From: Sulfitobacter noctilucicola
Lineage (GTDB): Bacteria > Pseudomonadota > Alphaproteobacteria > Rhodobacterales > Rhodobacteraceae
Length of the DNA stretch: 64,000 nt
NCBI RefSeq assembly: GCF_000622385.1
Contig: NZ_JASD01000008.1
Location: 744,001-808,000, forward strand
Reading direction: 5' to 3'
A program made the translations under genes and the position numbers. Below are positions 1-9,952 of this stretch, in pieces (position 1 is the stretch's first letter; each line of letters opens with the position of its first letter). The notes under the pieces are model-generated. The model was not told where the DNA came from and ran no database searches. It worked only from the letters and a program-made list of their open reading frames with translations.

Positions 1-119
1 GCGATTTCTGGGAGGCGGAGCCGGAGCATCAGGACTACCTAGAGCGTATTCCGAACGGGTATACCTGCCACTTCCCGCGCGCGGACTGGGTTCTGCCCAA
101 ACGCGCAGCGGCAGAATAA
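1..119 (+). CDS. msrA: Peptide-methionine (S)-S-oxide reductase MsrA, C-terminal end (partial)
   Basis: Reading frame 3 from the window edge gives 38 residues ending at the TAA at 117-119. The tail has the MsrA C-terminal pattern of an aromatic-rich stretch, then HQDYL, then [11 protein letters not shown]. MsrA reduces methionine sulfoxide in oxidised proteins and free methionine. The catalytic GCFW motif would lie upstream of the window, so the call rests only on the conserved C-terminus. It converges with the hydantoinase-type gene, whose stop is 24 bp further on. Confidence 0.75.
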   Translation, partial: DFWEAEPEHQDYLERIPNGYTCHFPRADWVLPKRAAAE

Positions 120-143
120 ATTGTAGGGCGGGGTTTGCCCGCC

Positions 144-2147
144 TTACACCGCCACCCTTGGGCGGCCTGATGCCTCAACGGTAATCTCTGCCTCGATGAA
201 GACCTCGCGTGCTTCGACGCCCGCAGTCCGAATGTCGCGTTGAACTGTGACATGGACGTCTTCCGCCCCCGCAGCGACAGCTTGTGATGTCGCCTGCTCC
301 CTCAAGACAGATTCTAGCAAACGAAGGGCGCTCTCCCTGTCCCCGAAATCTTGCGGCCCTTCGACCAGATGCACCCGAAATTTGCCCTCGCTTGGTGAGG
401 TGACTGTCCCACTGTGCCGCATTGTAACACGTCCGACCACCGCTCCGATGGCATTTGCGACACCCGCATGTTCGGGAAGGATCATCTCGCATCCCAAACG
501 CTCTCCGACAGCCGGATAGTAGCAAGGCGCAGACGCACCGAGGCCCACCACAGGGACGTTCAAACCAGTCTCTAATTTGACCAATCCTTGCCGTCCCGAC
601 ATGCCGCGCTGCATCAGTACATGCCGCGCCAAAGTCTCTGGCTCGGCATCGAGCGGTACCTCCTCTTCTGCGAAAGCAGTCTCTAACAAGGCTAAAACGG
701 TCTGATGGGTCAATCGGTCAACGATCATCTCCGCCACATCTTCTTCCGTGTTTGAAAGCACCGTACCGGATCCTGTCCGCCGTCGGCCGAAAAGCTGCAA
801 TGCCTTGCGGGCAGCACCGCTGTCCCACTCCATGACGTTACCCAACACGTGACTTGCATCCGATGGCGTCACCGCTGCGATCTGCACCAATCCGCGCTCC
901 ACCAGCCGCTTCATCGACCCTTGCTCGATCCGTGCTTTCAGGATGTCTCCTAACGGATGAACGGCATCGCCGATCCTCCCAAGCAGATCAGCTTCGCGCG
1001 GCCCGATGCCTTCATGGCTTACCCCCATTACAGCGCGCACAAACCGGCCGTCATGCTCACCAGGTGTCACCGCACGCAATTGAGCATCTAATGCGTCATG
1101 CACGATTTCAGGCGCTTCAACCGCAACCAGCGACACCGGCAGCACTCGCTTTGGCCCCAGTGTGACCCCGCCCTGCAAACCTTCAGAAATGAAGTGTACC
1201 TCGCTATCTCCGCCCAGCCCCGTGGTGCGCATCGCGACGGCCTCAACCATCGTGCGATACAGCCCGACCCGCGCCCCTGCCGGATCAATCATTGGCTTGC
1301 CATCCTTAAGCAGCGCCACATCGGTCGTTGTGCCACCGATGTCACTAACCAACGCAAGATCAGCGCCGGTCATCCAACGTGCGCCTACAATCGACGCGGC
1401 AGGACCGCTCAGGATTGTCTCGATCGGTCGCTCCCGCGCCTGAGCGGAAGAGATAAGCGCACCGTCGCCGCGCACCACCATCAACGGGGCGCTGATGCCT
1501 AGATCTATCAACGTATCTTCGGCCCGACCGATCAACCTGTCGATCATACCAATCAAACGCGCGTTCAGCACCGCTGTCATTGCACGCTTGGGACCGTTCA
1601 ATTTGGCCGACAATTGATGAGATGCGGAAACCGGCCGGCCAGTAATCTCTCCGACCAAAGACGCCGCCCGCAATTCGTGCGCCGGATTGCGCGTCGCGAA
1701 CTGGCTCGCAACAGCAAAGCCGCTCACATCATTCCGATGTGTCTCTAAAAAAGCAATAAGAGCGCTTTCGTCGAGTGGCTTTGCTTCACCGCCTGCATGA
1801 TTATGCCCGCCTTCCAATACGATGAAAGGGTCACCCTTCAGTGCGTCCGCCAGTCCTTGGGTCTGCAAATCCTTTTCTTGAAATCCGATATAGATCAGAG
1901 CGACGCGCCCTCCTTGCCCCTCAACCAAGGCATTGGTGGCAAGCGTGGTCGACAGCGACGCAAGTGAGATGTCAGCCGCATCAACGCCCGCTTCTGTTAG
2001 AACAGCAGACACCGCAGCGCCAATACCGATAGCAAGGTCTTGGCGTGTCGTCAGAGACTTGGCAGAAGCGACAACCATCTCTTCGTCACGGATAATCACC
2101 GCGTCGGTATAGGTGCCGCCGGTATCTACGCCCAAAAGCAAAGCCAT
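144..2147 (-). CDS. Hydantoinase/oxoprolinase A-subunit family protein
   Basis: The 667-residue protein begins with the acetate-kinase-like phosphate-binding motif GVDTGGTYTDAVI and carries a second one, SDIGGTTTDVALL, near residue 265. This is the Hydant_A_N / hydantoinase_A arrangement of HyuA-type ATP-dependent amidohydrolases (5-oxoprolinase, N-methylhydantoinase, acetone or acetophenone carboxylase subunits). Length matches a stand-alone A subunit. The start is backed by a good Shine-Dalgarno (AGAGGAG) about 8 bp upstream. The usual B-subunit partner (HyuB) is not adjacent: msrA converges on one side and queG lies upstream. The substrate cannot be told from sequence. Confidence 0.85.
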   Translation of the reverse strand: MALLLGVDTGGTYTDAVIIRDEEMVVASAKSLTTRQDLAIGIGAAVSAVLTEAGVDAADISLASLSTTLATNALVEGQGGRVALIYIGFQEKDLQTQGLADALKGDPFIVLEGGHNHAGGEAKPLDESALIAFLETHRNDVSGFAVASQFATRNPAHELRAASLVGEITGRPVSASHQLSAKLNGPKRAMTAVLNARLIGMIDRLIGRAEDTLIDLGISAPLMVVRGDGALISSAQARERPIETILSGPAASIVGARWMTGADLALVSDIGGTTTDVALLKDGKPMIDPAGARVGLYRTMVEAVAMRTTGLGGDSEVHFISEGLQGGVTLGPKRVLPVSLVAVEAPEIVHDALDAQLRAVTPGEHDGRFVRAVMGVSHEGIGPREADLLGRIGDAVHPLGDILKARIEQGSMKRLVERGLVQIAAVTPSDASHVLGNVMEWDSGAARKALQLFGRRRTGSGTVLSNTEEDVAEMIVDRLTHQTVLALLETAFAEEEVPLDAEPETLARHVLMQRGMSGRQGLVKLETGLNVPVVGLGASAPCYYPAVGERLGCEMILPEHAGVANAIGAVVGRVTMRHSGTVTSPSEGKFRVHLVEGPQDFGDRESALRLLESVLREQATSQAVAAGAEDVHVTVQRDIRTAGVEAREVFIEAEITVEASGRPRVAV

Positions 2148-2214
2148 CGAGGTTCTCCTCTTCTCGTTTCAAACTGGTGTACGTGCTTCTCGCCGACAGT
2201 CCAGATCAAAGGGA

Positions 2215-3243
2215 TCAACCTTGATCAAGTTGCGCCACGGCCCAGCGCGCAGCATCGGCCACCGCCACATCAGGGTCATCAGTCAGTGCTTGGGCGTGGG
2301 GTATCAAATCAGACAGGCCGGAATTGCCGATTGCGTAAAGTACGTTTCTCACAAATCTGTCGCGCCCGATCCTTTTGATGGGCGAGCCGGAAAACCGTGT
2401 GCGAAAGTTGGCGTCATCCAACCCCACCAATTCTTTGAGCGGCGCTGGAGCCCCGGCGGTGCCATGATACCTCATGTCGCTCGCCTCAACCGCGAACTTG
2501 TTCCACGGGCAGGTCGCCAGACAGTCGTCACATCCGTAGATCCGGTTGCCTAGCTTTGCGCGCAGCTCCAGATCAACAGGGCCTTTATGCTCGATCGTCA
2601 GATAGGAAATGCAGCGCCTCGCATCCAATTGGTAGGGTGCAGGAAACGCATCGGTTGGACATATATCCTGACAAGCAGTGCAAGACCCGCAATGATCTCT
2701 CTCTGGCGCATCATGCTCCAACGCGAGCGTTGTGAAAACAGAGCCTAAAAAGGCCCAATTGCCCCAATCGCGGCTCAAAACATTGGTATGCTTGCCTTGC
2801 CAGCCCAAGCCCGCTGCTTGCGCCAAAGCTTTCTCTGGCACGGGGGCAGTGTCGACGAAAACCTTCACCTCACATGGTTCCTGTTCAATCAACCAACGCG
2901 CCAGTCGTTTGAGCCGCTTCTTGACGATGTCATGATAATCCCGACCCTGCGCATAAACGGACACCGCCGCATTCTCGCGCTGGTGCAGAACATCCAAAGG
3001 GTCATGATCCGGCGCATATGACTCCGCCAGCATAATAACAGAGCGTGCTTCAGGCCACAGCGCTGCAGGGTTGCCGCGCCACTCCATGCGGTCGGCCATC
3101 CAGGACATCTGACCATGATATCCAGCCTCCACAAAAGCCGACAGTCGCTCGGGCACTTCGGGCACGTCCGACGGGCGGCAGATACGGCAGGCCACAAACC
3201 CTTCTTTCAGGGCTTGGGCGACAAGACGTGATTTCAGGTCCAT
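2215..3243 (-). CDS. queG: Epoxyqueuosine reductase QueG
   Basis: 342 residues. QueG is the cobalamin- and Fe-S-dependent enzyme that reduces epoxyqueuosine to queuosine in tRNA, the last step of queuosine synthesis. The protein has the two expected 4Fe-4S cysteine clusters: [12 protein letters not shown] near residue 185, and [12 protein letters not shown] near 240. The C-terminal HEAT-like tail is also present. The start lies 9 bp after the GST stop, so it is probably co-transcribed with the GST gene and possibly mtgA. Confidence 0.93.
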   Translation of the reverse strand: MDLKSRLVAQALKEGFVACRICRPSDVPEVPERLSAFVEAGYHGQMSWMADRMEWRGNPAALWPEARSVIMLAESYAPDHDPLDVLHQRENAAVSVYAQGRDYHDIVKKRLKRLARWLIEQEPCEVKVFVDTAPVPEKALAQAAGLGWQGKHTNVLSRDWGNWAFLGSVFTTLALEHDAPERDHCGSCTACQDICPTDAFPAPYQLDARRCISYLTIEHKGPVDLELRAKLGNRIYGCDDCLATCPWNKFAVEASDMRYHGTAGAPAPLKELVGLDDANFRTRFSGSPIKRIGRDRFVRNVLYAIGNSGLSDLIPHAQALTDDPDVAVADAARWAVAQLDQG

Positions 3244-3252
3244 GCCACCGGT

Positions 3253-3918
3253 TCAGAAATCCAGATCGTTGTAATGCTTGGGAGGCGGGAAGCCCGGCAC
3301 CTGATCGGCCAACAAGGCACGGAAAGCTGGCCGCGACTTGATCTTGGCATACCAATCCTTCACCACTTCGGACCGGTTCCAATCCACGTCAGAGATATAA
3401 TCAAGCGACGACAAATGCGCCGCTGCTGCGAAATCAGCCAAGGTCATTTTGTCCCCTGCAAGCCAACGGCGGTGATCCAAAAGCCATGTCAGGTAATCCA
3501 GATGGTACTTGATTGCCTTGGCACCCGCTTTGACATTCTTGCTGTCAGGATAGCCTTGTTTCATGACCTTTTTATTCACCCGCTCATACAGCAGTTTGGA
3601 GGTCACCTCGGCGTGGAATTTGTCATCGAACCAACTTACCAACCGGCGCACTTCTAGCCGTTCCACAGGATCGGAGGGTAGCAGCGATGGTTCGGGACGC
3701 GTCTCTTCGATATATTCGCAGATCGCCGCGCTTTCGGTCATCATGATGCCGTCCAAGCGCAGAACCGGCACCTTACCCGCTGGATTGCGACGCATGAAAT
3801 CGGGGTCTTGCTCCCAATATCGCTCCTCTACCAGCTCCACCTCGATCTTTTTCTCGGCAAGACTCAGCCGCACCTTTCGGCAAAACGGGGACAGGGGAAC
3901 ATGAAACAAACGCGCCAT
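3253..3918 (-). CDS. Glutathione S-transferase family protein
   Basis: 221 residues from the ATG at 3918. A GTG two codons upstream is also in frame, but it leaves only about 4 bp to the AAGG ribosome site, against about 10 bp for the ATG. The N-terminal thioredoxin-like domain begins LFHVPLSPFCRKVRLSLAEK, with the SPFC active-site region and a later MTESAAICEYIEE glutathione-contact motif. An alpha-helical C-terminal domain follows. It is a beta-like/unspecified bacterial GST, possibly detoxifying electrophiles; the substrate is unknown. It sits directly upstream of queG. Confidence 0.88.
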   Translation of the reverse strand: MARLFHVPLSPFCRKVRLSLAEKKIEVELVEERYWEQDPDFMRRNPAGKVPVLRLDGIMMTESAAICEYIEETRPEPSLLPSDPVERLEVRRLVSWFDDKFHAEVTSKLLYERVNKKVMKQGYPDSKNVKAGAKAIKYHLDYLTWLLDHRRWLAGDKMTLADFAAAAHLSSLDYISDVDWNRSEVVKDWYAKIKSRPAFRALLADQVPGFPPPKHYNDLDF

Positions 3919-3976
3919 GGGCACAAACCTTGCAGATTGGAACTGCTCAACTCAATGCCCGCTAACGGGCGGTAAT

Positions 3977-4717
3977 TCAACTCTCGAAACAAGCGGCGCG
4001 GCCATCCGCGCGAATGGTTGCCGCTCCATCGCGGATTTGTCGCGCCCGCTTGCGGACAAAATTGCTTGGATTGCGGGCGGACCGTTTCTTGGGCGATGGC
4101 AGGACAGCCGCAAGGCGGGCCGCTTGCGTATCCGTCAAGTCACGCGCATTGACCCCGAAATAATGGACAGCGGCCGCTTCGACGCCAAACACACCTTCAT
4201 CGAATTCGGCGATGTTCAGGTAGACCTCGATGATCCGCCGCTTTGACCAAACCGCTTCGACCAGAGGTGTCAGCATTGCCTCGGCCGCCTTGCGTACCCA
4301 AGCGCGCCCCTGCCAGAGATAAACGTTCTTGACCGTCTGCTGGCTGATCGTCGATGCCCCGCGGGAGGACCCTTCGGCGATTGCCAATTTGATGGCAGGC
4401 AGGTCGAACCCCCAATGATCGCAAAAATTTGCATCTTCGGCCGCCACAGCAGATCGCGCCATTGCTGGGGCAACCTGTTCCAGAGGGACCCAGGTTTGCT
4501 CAACCCCTCCAAGCCTGCGCCCTTCCGAGAACATATAGACGTTGGTCGGTGGATTCATGACTGCACCCAGCACCACCAGCGCCACCGCAAGAAGAAAAAC
4601 AACGGCAACAGATCGCCAGATCCACCACCGCAGTTTGAGCAACAGACTCACACCGGGCAAGCGCCGCCGCTGTGGTGTCTTGCCTTTGGTTTTTGTCTTT
4701 TTCGCTGCCCGAGCCAT
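3977..4717 (-). CDS. mtgA: Monofunctional biosynthetic peptidoglycan transglycosylase
   Basis: 246 residues from the ATG at 4717; the longer in-frame version adds 20 unlikely residues. A Lys/Arg-rich cytoplasmic start is followed by one hydrophobic anchor and a GT51 domain. Visible GT51 motifs are AVAAEDANFCDHWGFD, which includes the catalytic Glu, and RGASTISQQTVKNVYLW. MtgA polymerises lipid II glycan strands in the periplasm without a transpeptidase domain. Length fits the family. Confidence 0.92.
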   Translation of the reverse strand: MARAAKKTKTKGKTPQRRRLPGVSLLLKLRWWIWRSVAVVFLLAVALVVLGAVMNPPTNVYMFSEGRRLGGVEQTWVPLEQVAPAMARSAVAAEDANFCDHWGFDLPAIKLAIAEGSSRGASTISQQTVKNVYLWQGRAWVRKAAEAMLTPLVEAVWSKRRIIEVYLNIAEFDEGVFGVEAAAVHYFGVNARDLTDTQAARLAAVLPSPKKRSARNPSNFVRKRARQIRDGAATIRADGRAACFES

Positions 4718-4851
4718 GGCACAGCTATAAGGATGCGTGGCCCGTTTGTGAACGCCTGTTGAGCGGCCAGCAATCACGCAAGCACAACAAACTTGCCGAT
4801 ATCCAGATTGGATAATTATCAGTTAAGGCAACTGCACTGGTGTGCTTGATG

Positions 4852-4877
4852 CCTGACCCGCAGTATAGCGGATCAGG
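4852..4877 (-). terminator. Hairpin just downstream of gltB
   Basis: Inverted repeat CCTGACCCGC / GCGGATCAGG with a 6-base AGTATA loop, giving a 10 bp stem with one mismatch. It starts 8 bp after the gltB stop on the minus strand. No U-tract follows, so it could be a weak terminator or a 3' stabiliser. Confidence 0.45.
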
Positions 4878-4885
4878 CCGGCAAT

Positions 4886-7800
4886 TCATTCAGCTGGAAC
4901 TGCCTTTTCGTCCATGCTCAAAGGTGCGGGCAGGTGCACCAACATCTCTTTCGGACAAATTTGCAGGAAGTTGTGCTTTTCGCTGTCCCAATGCTGCAAG
5001 ATTTCCGCCGCTTTGCGGCTACCAGTCTCTGCGAGATGCCGCTCCATCAACTCTTCGAGTTGTCCCATCCAGTGGTCCACAGTGACCGGACAATGCACCA
5101 AAGTCTCATGGTTCATCAGGCTAGGAGCGGACCCATCAGGGTCATAAAGATAGGCCATACCACCCGTCATACCGGCACCAAAGTTCGCACCGATTTGCCC
5201 GAGGATCACTGCAACACCACCTGTCATATATTCACAACCGTTCGATCCGCAGCCCTCAATCACAACCTTTGCGCCAGAGTTGCGCACGGCAAACCGTTCG
5301 CCTGCACGCCCCGCTGCAAAGAGGTAGCCGTCGGTCGCACCGTAGAGGACCGTGTTCCCGATGATGGTATTCTCGGAGGCAACGATGCGGCTCGACATGG
5401 TTGGACGCACGACGATCGTGCCACCCGACAGGCCCTTGCCCACATAGTCATTCGCATCGCCGGCCACTTCGAGCTTTAGGCCCGGTGCCGCAAAGGCACC
5501 CAACGACTGACCCGCAGAACCGGTCAATTTTACCGTGAGATGATCAGGTTGCAGGTTGTTCCGCATGCCGAACTTCTTAACGATATGGCTGCTGACACGG
5601 GTGCCGACGGTCCGGTGCGTGTTTTGCACAGCGTATGACAGTTGCATCTTCTCGCCATCCTCAAGGAACCGCACCGCATCGCGCACGATCTGCGCATCCA
5701 GTGTATCAGGCACCGCATTGCGTGGCTTGTCGCGATCATAGACATTCTCGTGCGCACCATCGACCGCGATCAACAGCGGGTTCAGGTCAAGATCATCCAA
5801 GTGCGCCGAACCACGTGAAACCTGCGTCAGCAAATCGGCGCGCCCAATCACATCGTCCAGTGATTTGGCACCGATGCTTGCCAGAATTTCACGCACTTCC
5901 GTGGCATAGAAGGTAATCAGGTTCACAACCTTATCTGCATTCCCAGTGAACTTGTCGCGCAGGGCTTCGTCCTGCGTACAGACACCGACAGGGCAGGTGT
6001 TGCTCTGGCACTGGCGCACCATGATACAACCCATCGCGATCAGCGCCGCGGTGCCGATGCCGTATTCCTCGGCACCCAGCATCGCTGCCATGACAATATC
6101 ACGACCCGTGCGCAAACCACCGTCGGTGCGCAAGGTCACGCGATCCCGCAGGTTGTTCATGCTCAGCACCTGATGCGCTTCGGTCAGGCCCATTTCCCAC
6201 GGCAGACCGGCGTACTTGATCGAGGTTGCAGGGCTGGCACCTGTACCGCCGTTGTGCCCCGAGATCAGGATCACATCCGCCTTGGCCTTGGCCACACCGG
6301 CGGCAATTGTACCTACACCGCTGGACGCCACCAATTTCACTGTCACTTTACAGCGCGGATTGATCTGCTTGAGATCATAGATCAGCTGCGCAAGGTCTTC
6401 GATGGAATAGATATCGTGGTGCGGCGGTGGTGAAATCAACGTCACACCTTTGGTCGAATGCCGCAGCCGCGCGATCAGGTCGGTGACCTTCATCCCCGGC
6501 AACTGACCACCCTCGCCGGGCTTGGCACCCTGCGCGACCTTGATCTCCAACTCTTCACACTGGTTCAGGTATTCCGCTGTCACACCGAAACGGCCCGACG
6601 CAACCTGCTTGATTTTCGCCGACGGGTTATCGCCATTCGGCTCCGGCACAAAATGTGCTGGATCTTCGCCACCCTCGCCGGAATCCGATTTCGCGCCAAT
6701 CCGGTTCATCGCCACATTCAAAGTCTTATGCGCCTCAGGGCTCAATGCGCCCAACGACATGCCCGGTGTCACGAAACGCTTACGGATTGAGGTGATACTT
6801 TCCACCTCTTCCAGTCCGATCGCTTCGCCCAACGGCTTGATGTCCAGCAAGTCACGCAGATGGATCGGCGGATTGCTTTGCATCTTCTTCGAATACTGCT
6901 GCCACATCTGATATGAGGCTCTGTTACAGGCCATTTGCAGCAAATGCATGGAGGACGCCTCCCAAGCATGTGTCTCACCGGACGTCCGCGCTTTGTAGAA
7001 ACCGCCGATGGGCAACACAGTGCCGTCACCCTGCCAACCTCTGTTGTGAATTTCCTCGGCCTTGCGCTGGATACCAGTCACACCGATACCTGAAATCCGG
7101 CTGGTCATACCGGGGAAGTACTCGGCGCACATCGCACGGCTCAGACCCACAGCTTCGAAATTCAGACCACCGCGATAGGAGGACACAACGCTGATCCCCA
7201 TCTTCGCCATGATCTTCAAAAGACCCTGATCAATTGCCTCGCGGTAGCGGTGCATTGCCCCTGTTAGGGTCTGATCCAGCAATCCACGCTCGATCCGGTC
7301 GTTCAATGAATCTTCGGCCAGATAGGCGTTCACCACGGTCGCGCCACAGCCGATTAGCACTGCGAAATAATGCGGATCGACACATTCAGCGGAGCGGACG
7401 TTCAAGGATGTGAAAGTGCGCAGGCCCTTGCGGATCAGATGGCTGTGGACCGCAGATGTCGCGAGGATCATCGGCATCGCGACTTTGCCCTCACCGCTCA
7501 TCTGGTCGGTTAGTACGATGTGACCTGAGCCGGAGCGCACCGCATCCTCGGCCTCTGCACGAATTCTTTTCAGCGCCGCATCAAGGCTCGCACCCGGTGC
7601 AAATGTACAGTCAATCGTCACCATGTCGGCGTTGAAGTGCTTGAACAACTCTTCAAACTGGGCATTGCCGACAAACGGCGTATCCAGCACCAGAATTTCT
7701 GTCTGGCTGCTATCCTCGTCCAGCACGTTCTTGAGGTTGCCGAACCGTGTCTTAAGGCTCATCACGCGGAATTCGCGCAATGAATCAATCGGTGGGTTGG

Positions 7801-9415
7801 TTACCTGCGAGAAATTCTGGCGGAAGAAGTGGCTGAGAGGCCGGTACTGCTTGGACAGCACGGCAGACGGCGTATCGTCACCCATGGAGGCCAACGTTTC
7901 TTTGGCATCCTCGGCCATCGGCACCAGAATCTGTTCCAGCTCTTCGATGGAATACCCTGCTGCAACCTGCCTGCGGCGCAGTTCCGCACCGGTAAACAGC
8001 GGCTTTTCGCTCACCTTGCTCAGTGGCTCGTCCAGCTCGACAATCTTGCTGACCCATTCACCGAAAGGCAGTGCTTCGCTTAGCTTGTTCTTGATCTTGG
8101 TGTCGTTGAAGAGCTTACCCTTCTTCATGTCCACCGCAATCATCTGACCGGGGCCAAGCGCGCCTTTGGAGACGACATTCGCCTCGTCCAGGGGCACCAT
8201 GCCCGCCTCGGAACCGGCGATCAGCATACCGTCGCCTGTTACAACGTAGCGCATCGGGCGCAGGCCGTTGCGATCAAGGCCGGCACAAACCCAGCGGCCA
8301 TCTGTCATCGCCAACGCAGCAGGTCCGTCCCAAGGCTCCATCACGGAGTTGGAATAGGAATACATGTCGCGCCACGCTTGTGGCAGCTCAACCGCCTGCT
8401 TGGACCAAGATTCCGGCACAAGCATGGTTTTTGCCATCGGCGCGGAACGTCCGGCGCGCACGAGAACCTCAAAAACAGAGTCTAATGCAGCAGAATCAGA
8501 AGACCCCGCAGGCACAATCGGTTTGATGTCTTCGGCCATTTCCTCGAACGCGGAGGATGCCATGCGGATCTCATGGCTTTTCATCCAGTTCAGGTTGCCC
8601 TTGAGCGTGTTAATCTCGCCGTTGTGCGCCAACATGCGGAACGGCTGTGCAAGCCACCACTGCGGGAAGGTGTTTGTCGAATAGCGCTGGTGATAAATCG
8701 CAAAGGCGCTCTCGAAACGCTCGTCCATCAGATCGGGATAGAATTCGGCCACCTGTTCGGCCAGCATCATGCCCTTGTAGATGATCGACCGGCAGGACAT
8801 CGACGCGATGTACATCTGCGGCACCTGAGCTGCGATGGCTGCCTTCTCAATCCGGCGACGGATCACGTAAAGCTCGCGCTCAAAGACGTCCTCATCCACA
8901 CCTTTTGAGTTCGAGATCAGAATTTGCTCGATCTCAGGACGGGTCGCGTTCGCCTTTTCGCCCAGGCAGTCGATGTTCACGGGCACATGGCGCCAGCCGT
9001 AGATGTAATAGCCCATGCGCAGGACTTCGGTTTCGACGATGGTCCGGCATGTCTCTTGTGCGCCAAAGTTGGTCCGCGGCAGGAAGACCTGACCAACCGC
9101 AATCAACTCGTCTTCGTGGGGCTTGTGACCGGTGCGGCGCACCTGATCGTAAAAGAACGGCACAGGGATTTGCACGTGAATGCCCGCGCCATCGCCGGTC
9201 ATGCCGTCGGCATCCACCGCCCCACGGTGCCAAATGGCTTTCAGCGCCTTGATCCCGTTCTCGACCACTGATCGGGTGCGCGACCCGTCGATGTTCACAA
9301 CCAAACCGACACCGCAGGAAGAATGCTCTTCTTCTTCGGAATAGAGACCCTTTTCGGCCATCATCGCCCGCTTGGCTTCTTCGCGTGCGACCCATGCGTC
9401 ATCATACTTAGTCAT
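4886..9415 (-). CDS. gltB: Glutamate synthase (NADPH) large subunit
   Basis: 1509 residues, the full length for GltB. The class II amidotransferase nucleophile is Cys34 (SSCGVGLV), so the first 33 residues should be a cleaved propeptide. A central domain, an FMN-binding TIM barrel with QLPGMKV and the GGTGASP phosphate site, the 3Fe-4S cysteines (CIMVRQCQSNTCPVGVC) and the C-terminal GXGXG beta-helix all follow. It transfers the glutamine amide to 2-oxoglutarate, with electrons supplied by GltD. The SD GAGGAG lies at the end of the GFA-type gene 5 bp upstream, suggesting translational coupling. Confidence 0.98.
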   Translation of the reverse strand: MTKYDDAWVAREEAKRAMMAEKGLYSEEEEHSSCGVGLVVNIDGSRTRSVVENGIKALKAIWHRGAVDADGMTGDGAGIHVQIPVPFFYDQVRRTGHKPHEDELIAVGQVFLPRTNFGAQETCRTIVETEVLRMGYYIYGWRHVPVNIDCLGEKANATRPEIEQILISNSKGVDEDVFERELYVIRRRIEKAAIAAQVPQMYIASMSCRSIIYKGMMLAEQVAEFYPDLMDERFESAFAIYHQRYSTNTFPQWWLAQPFRMLAHNGEINTLKGNLNWMKSHEIRMASSAFEEMAEDIKPIVPAGSSDSAALDSVFEVLVRAGRSAPMAKTMLVPESWSKQAVELPQAWRDMYSYSNSVMEPWDGPAALAMTDGRWVCAGLDRNGLRPMRYVVTGDGMLIAGSEAGMVPLDEANVVSKGALGPGQMIAVDMKKGKLFNDTKIKNKLSEALPFGEWVSKIVELDEPLSKVSEKPLFTGAELRRRQVAAGYSIEELEQILVPMAEDAKETLASMGDDTPSAVLSKQYRPLSHFFRQNFSQVTNPPIDSLREFRVMSLKTRFGNLKNVLDEDSSQTEILVLDTPFVGNAQFEELFKHFNADMVTIDCTFAPGASLDAALKRIRAEAEDAVRSGSGHIVLTDQMSGEGKVAMPMILATSAVHSHLIRKGLRTFTSLNVRSAECVDPHYFAVLIGCGATVVNAYLAEDSLNDRIERGLLDQTLTGAMHRYREAIDQGLLKIMAKMGISVVSSYRGGLNFEAVGLSRAMCAEYFPGMTSRISGIGVTGIQRKAEEIHNRGWQGDGTVLPIGGFYKARTSGETHAWEASSMHLLQMACNRASYQMWQQYSKKMQSNPPIHLRDLLDIKPLGEAIGLEEVESITSIRKRFVTPGMSLGALSPEAHKTLNVAMNRIGAKSDSGEGGEDPAHFVPEPNGDNPSAKIKQVASGRFGVTAEYLNQCEELEIKVAQGAKPGEGGQLPGMKVTDLIARLRHSTKGVTLISPPPHHDIYSIEDLAQLIYDLKQINPRCKVTVKLVASSGVGTIAAGVAKAKADVILISGHNGGTGASPATSIKYAGLPWEMGLTEAHQVLSMNNLRDRVTLRTDGGLRTGRDIVMAAMLGAEEYGIGTAALIAMGCIMVRQCQSNTCPVGVCTQDEALRDKFTGNADKVVNLITFYATEVREILASIGAKSLDDVIGRADLLTQVSRGSAHLDDLDLNPLLIAVDGAHENVYDRDKPRNAVPDTLDAQIVRDAVRFLEDGEKMQLSYAVQNTHRTVGTRVSSHIVKKFGMRNNLQPDHLTVKLTGSAGQSLGAFAAPGLKLEVAGDANDYVGKGLSGGTIVVRPTMSSRIVASENTIIGNTVLYGATDGYLFAAGRAGERFAVRNSGAKVVIEGCGSNGCEYMTGGVAVILGQIGANFGAGMTGGMAYLYDPDGSAPSLMNHETLVHCPVTVDHWMGQLEELMERHLAETGSRKAAEILQHWDSEKHNFLQICPKEMLVHLPAPLSMDEKAVPAE

Positions 9416-9420
9416 TGGGC

Positions 9421-9840
9421 TTACTCCTCATCCGGCGCAAACAGCGCGATTGTCTCTTGTGTCGTCAATTTCTTGTGCGTCCCGGCAAAGGAATATCCTG
9501 TCGGGCATTGATCCGCGAAAAACTCTGCCGTCATCGTACCGCCGCCTGCATTTGCGAACAAACCTGCCGCCAGGTTGCGCACGCCATCATGGTTTGTCTC
9601 GTACCACAGCGTTGATCCGCAGATTTCGCAGAACCCGCGTCCGGCCCACTCTGACGACTTGTAGGCCTTGGCCGGTCCGGTAACTGTGATGCTGTCCGCC
9701 AGAGTCTCGATCGAGAAGAAGGCACCTGACGTGTGCTTACGGCACATGTCGCAATGGCAGGCCCGCAGTTTGGGGGCATCCACTGACGCAGTCACCTGAA
9801 CCGCGCCGCACAAACACTGGCCGCTGATTGGTTCAGACAT
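9421..9840 (-). CDS. GFA/CENP-V domain protein
   Basis: 139 residues with the zinc-binding cysteines of the glutathione-dependent formaldehyde-activating (GFA/CENP-V) fold: GQCLCGAV at the N-terminus, ACHCDMCRKHTSGAF in the middle, and FCEICGSTLWY after it. Most members have no proven activity. Its position is odd, between gltD and gltB on the same strand, 5 bp before gltB. It is probably co-transcribed with glutamate synthase, but nothing in the sequence shows a role in it. Confidence 0.88.
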   Translation of the reverse strand: MSEPISGQCLCGAVQVTASVDAPKLRACHCDMCRKHTSGAFFSIETLADSITVTGPAKAYKSSEWAGRGFCEICGSTLWYETNHDGVRNLAAGLFANAGGGTMTAEFFADQCPTGYSFAGTHKKLTTQETIALFAPDEE

Positions 9841-9952
9841 TTTTCATTCTTCCGGTCATACGGGTCAGCTTTCTTTACCCAATCTTCTGATCGAACGTGC
9901 AGGCTCGAAGTGCACCCTTGTAAGCCTGTGACGCTTTGCGAGTTTCGAGGGC

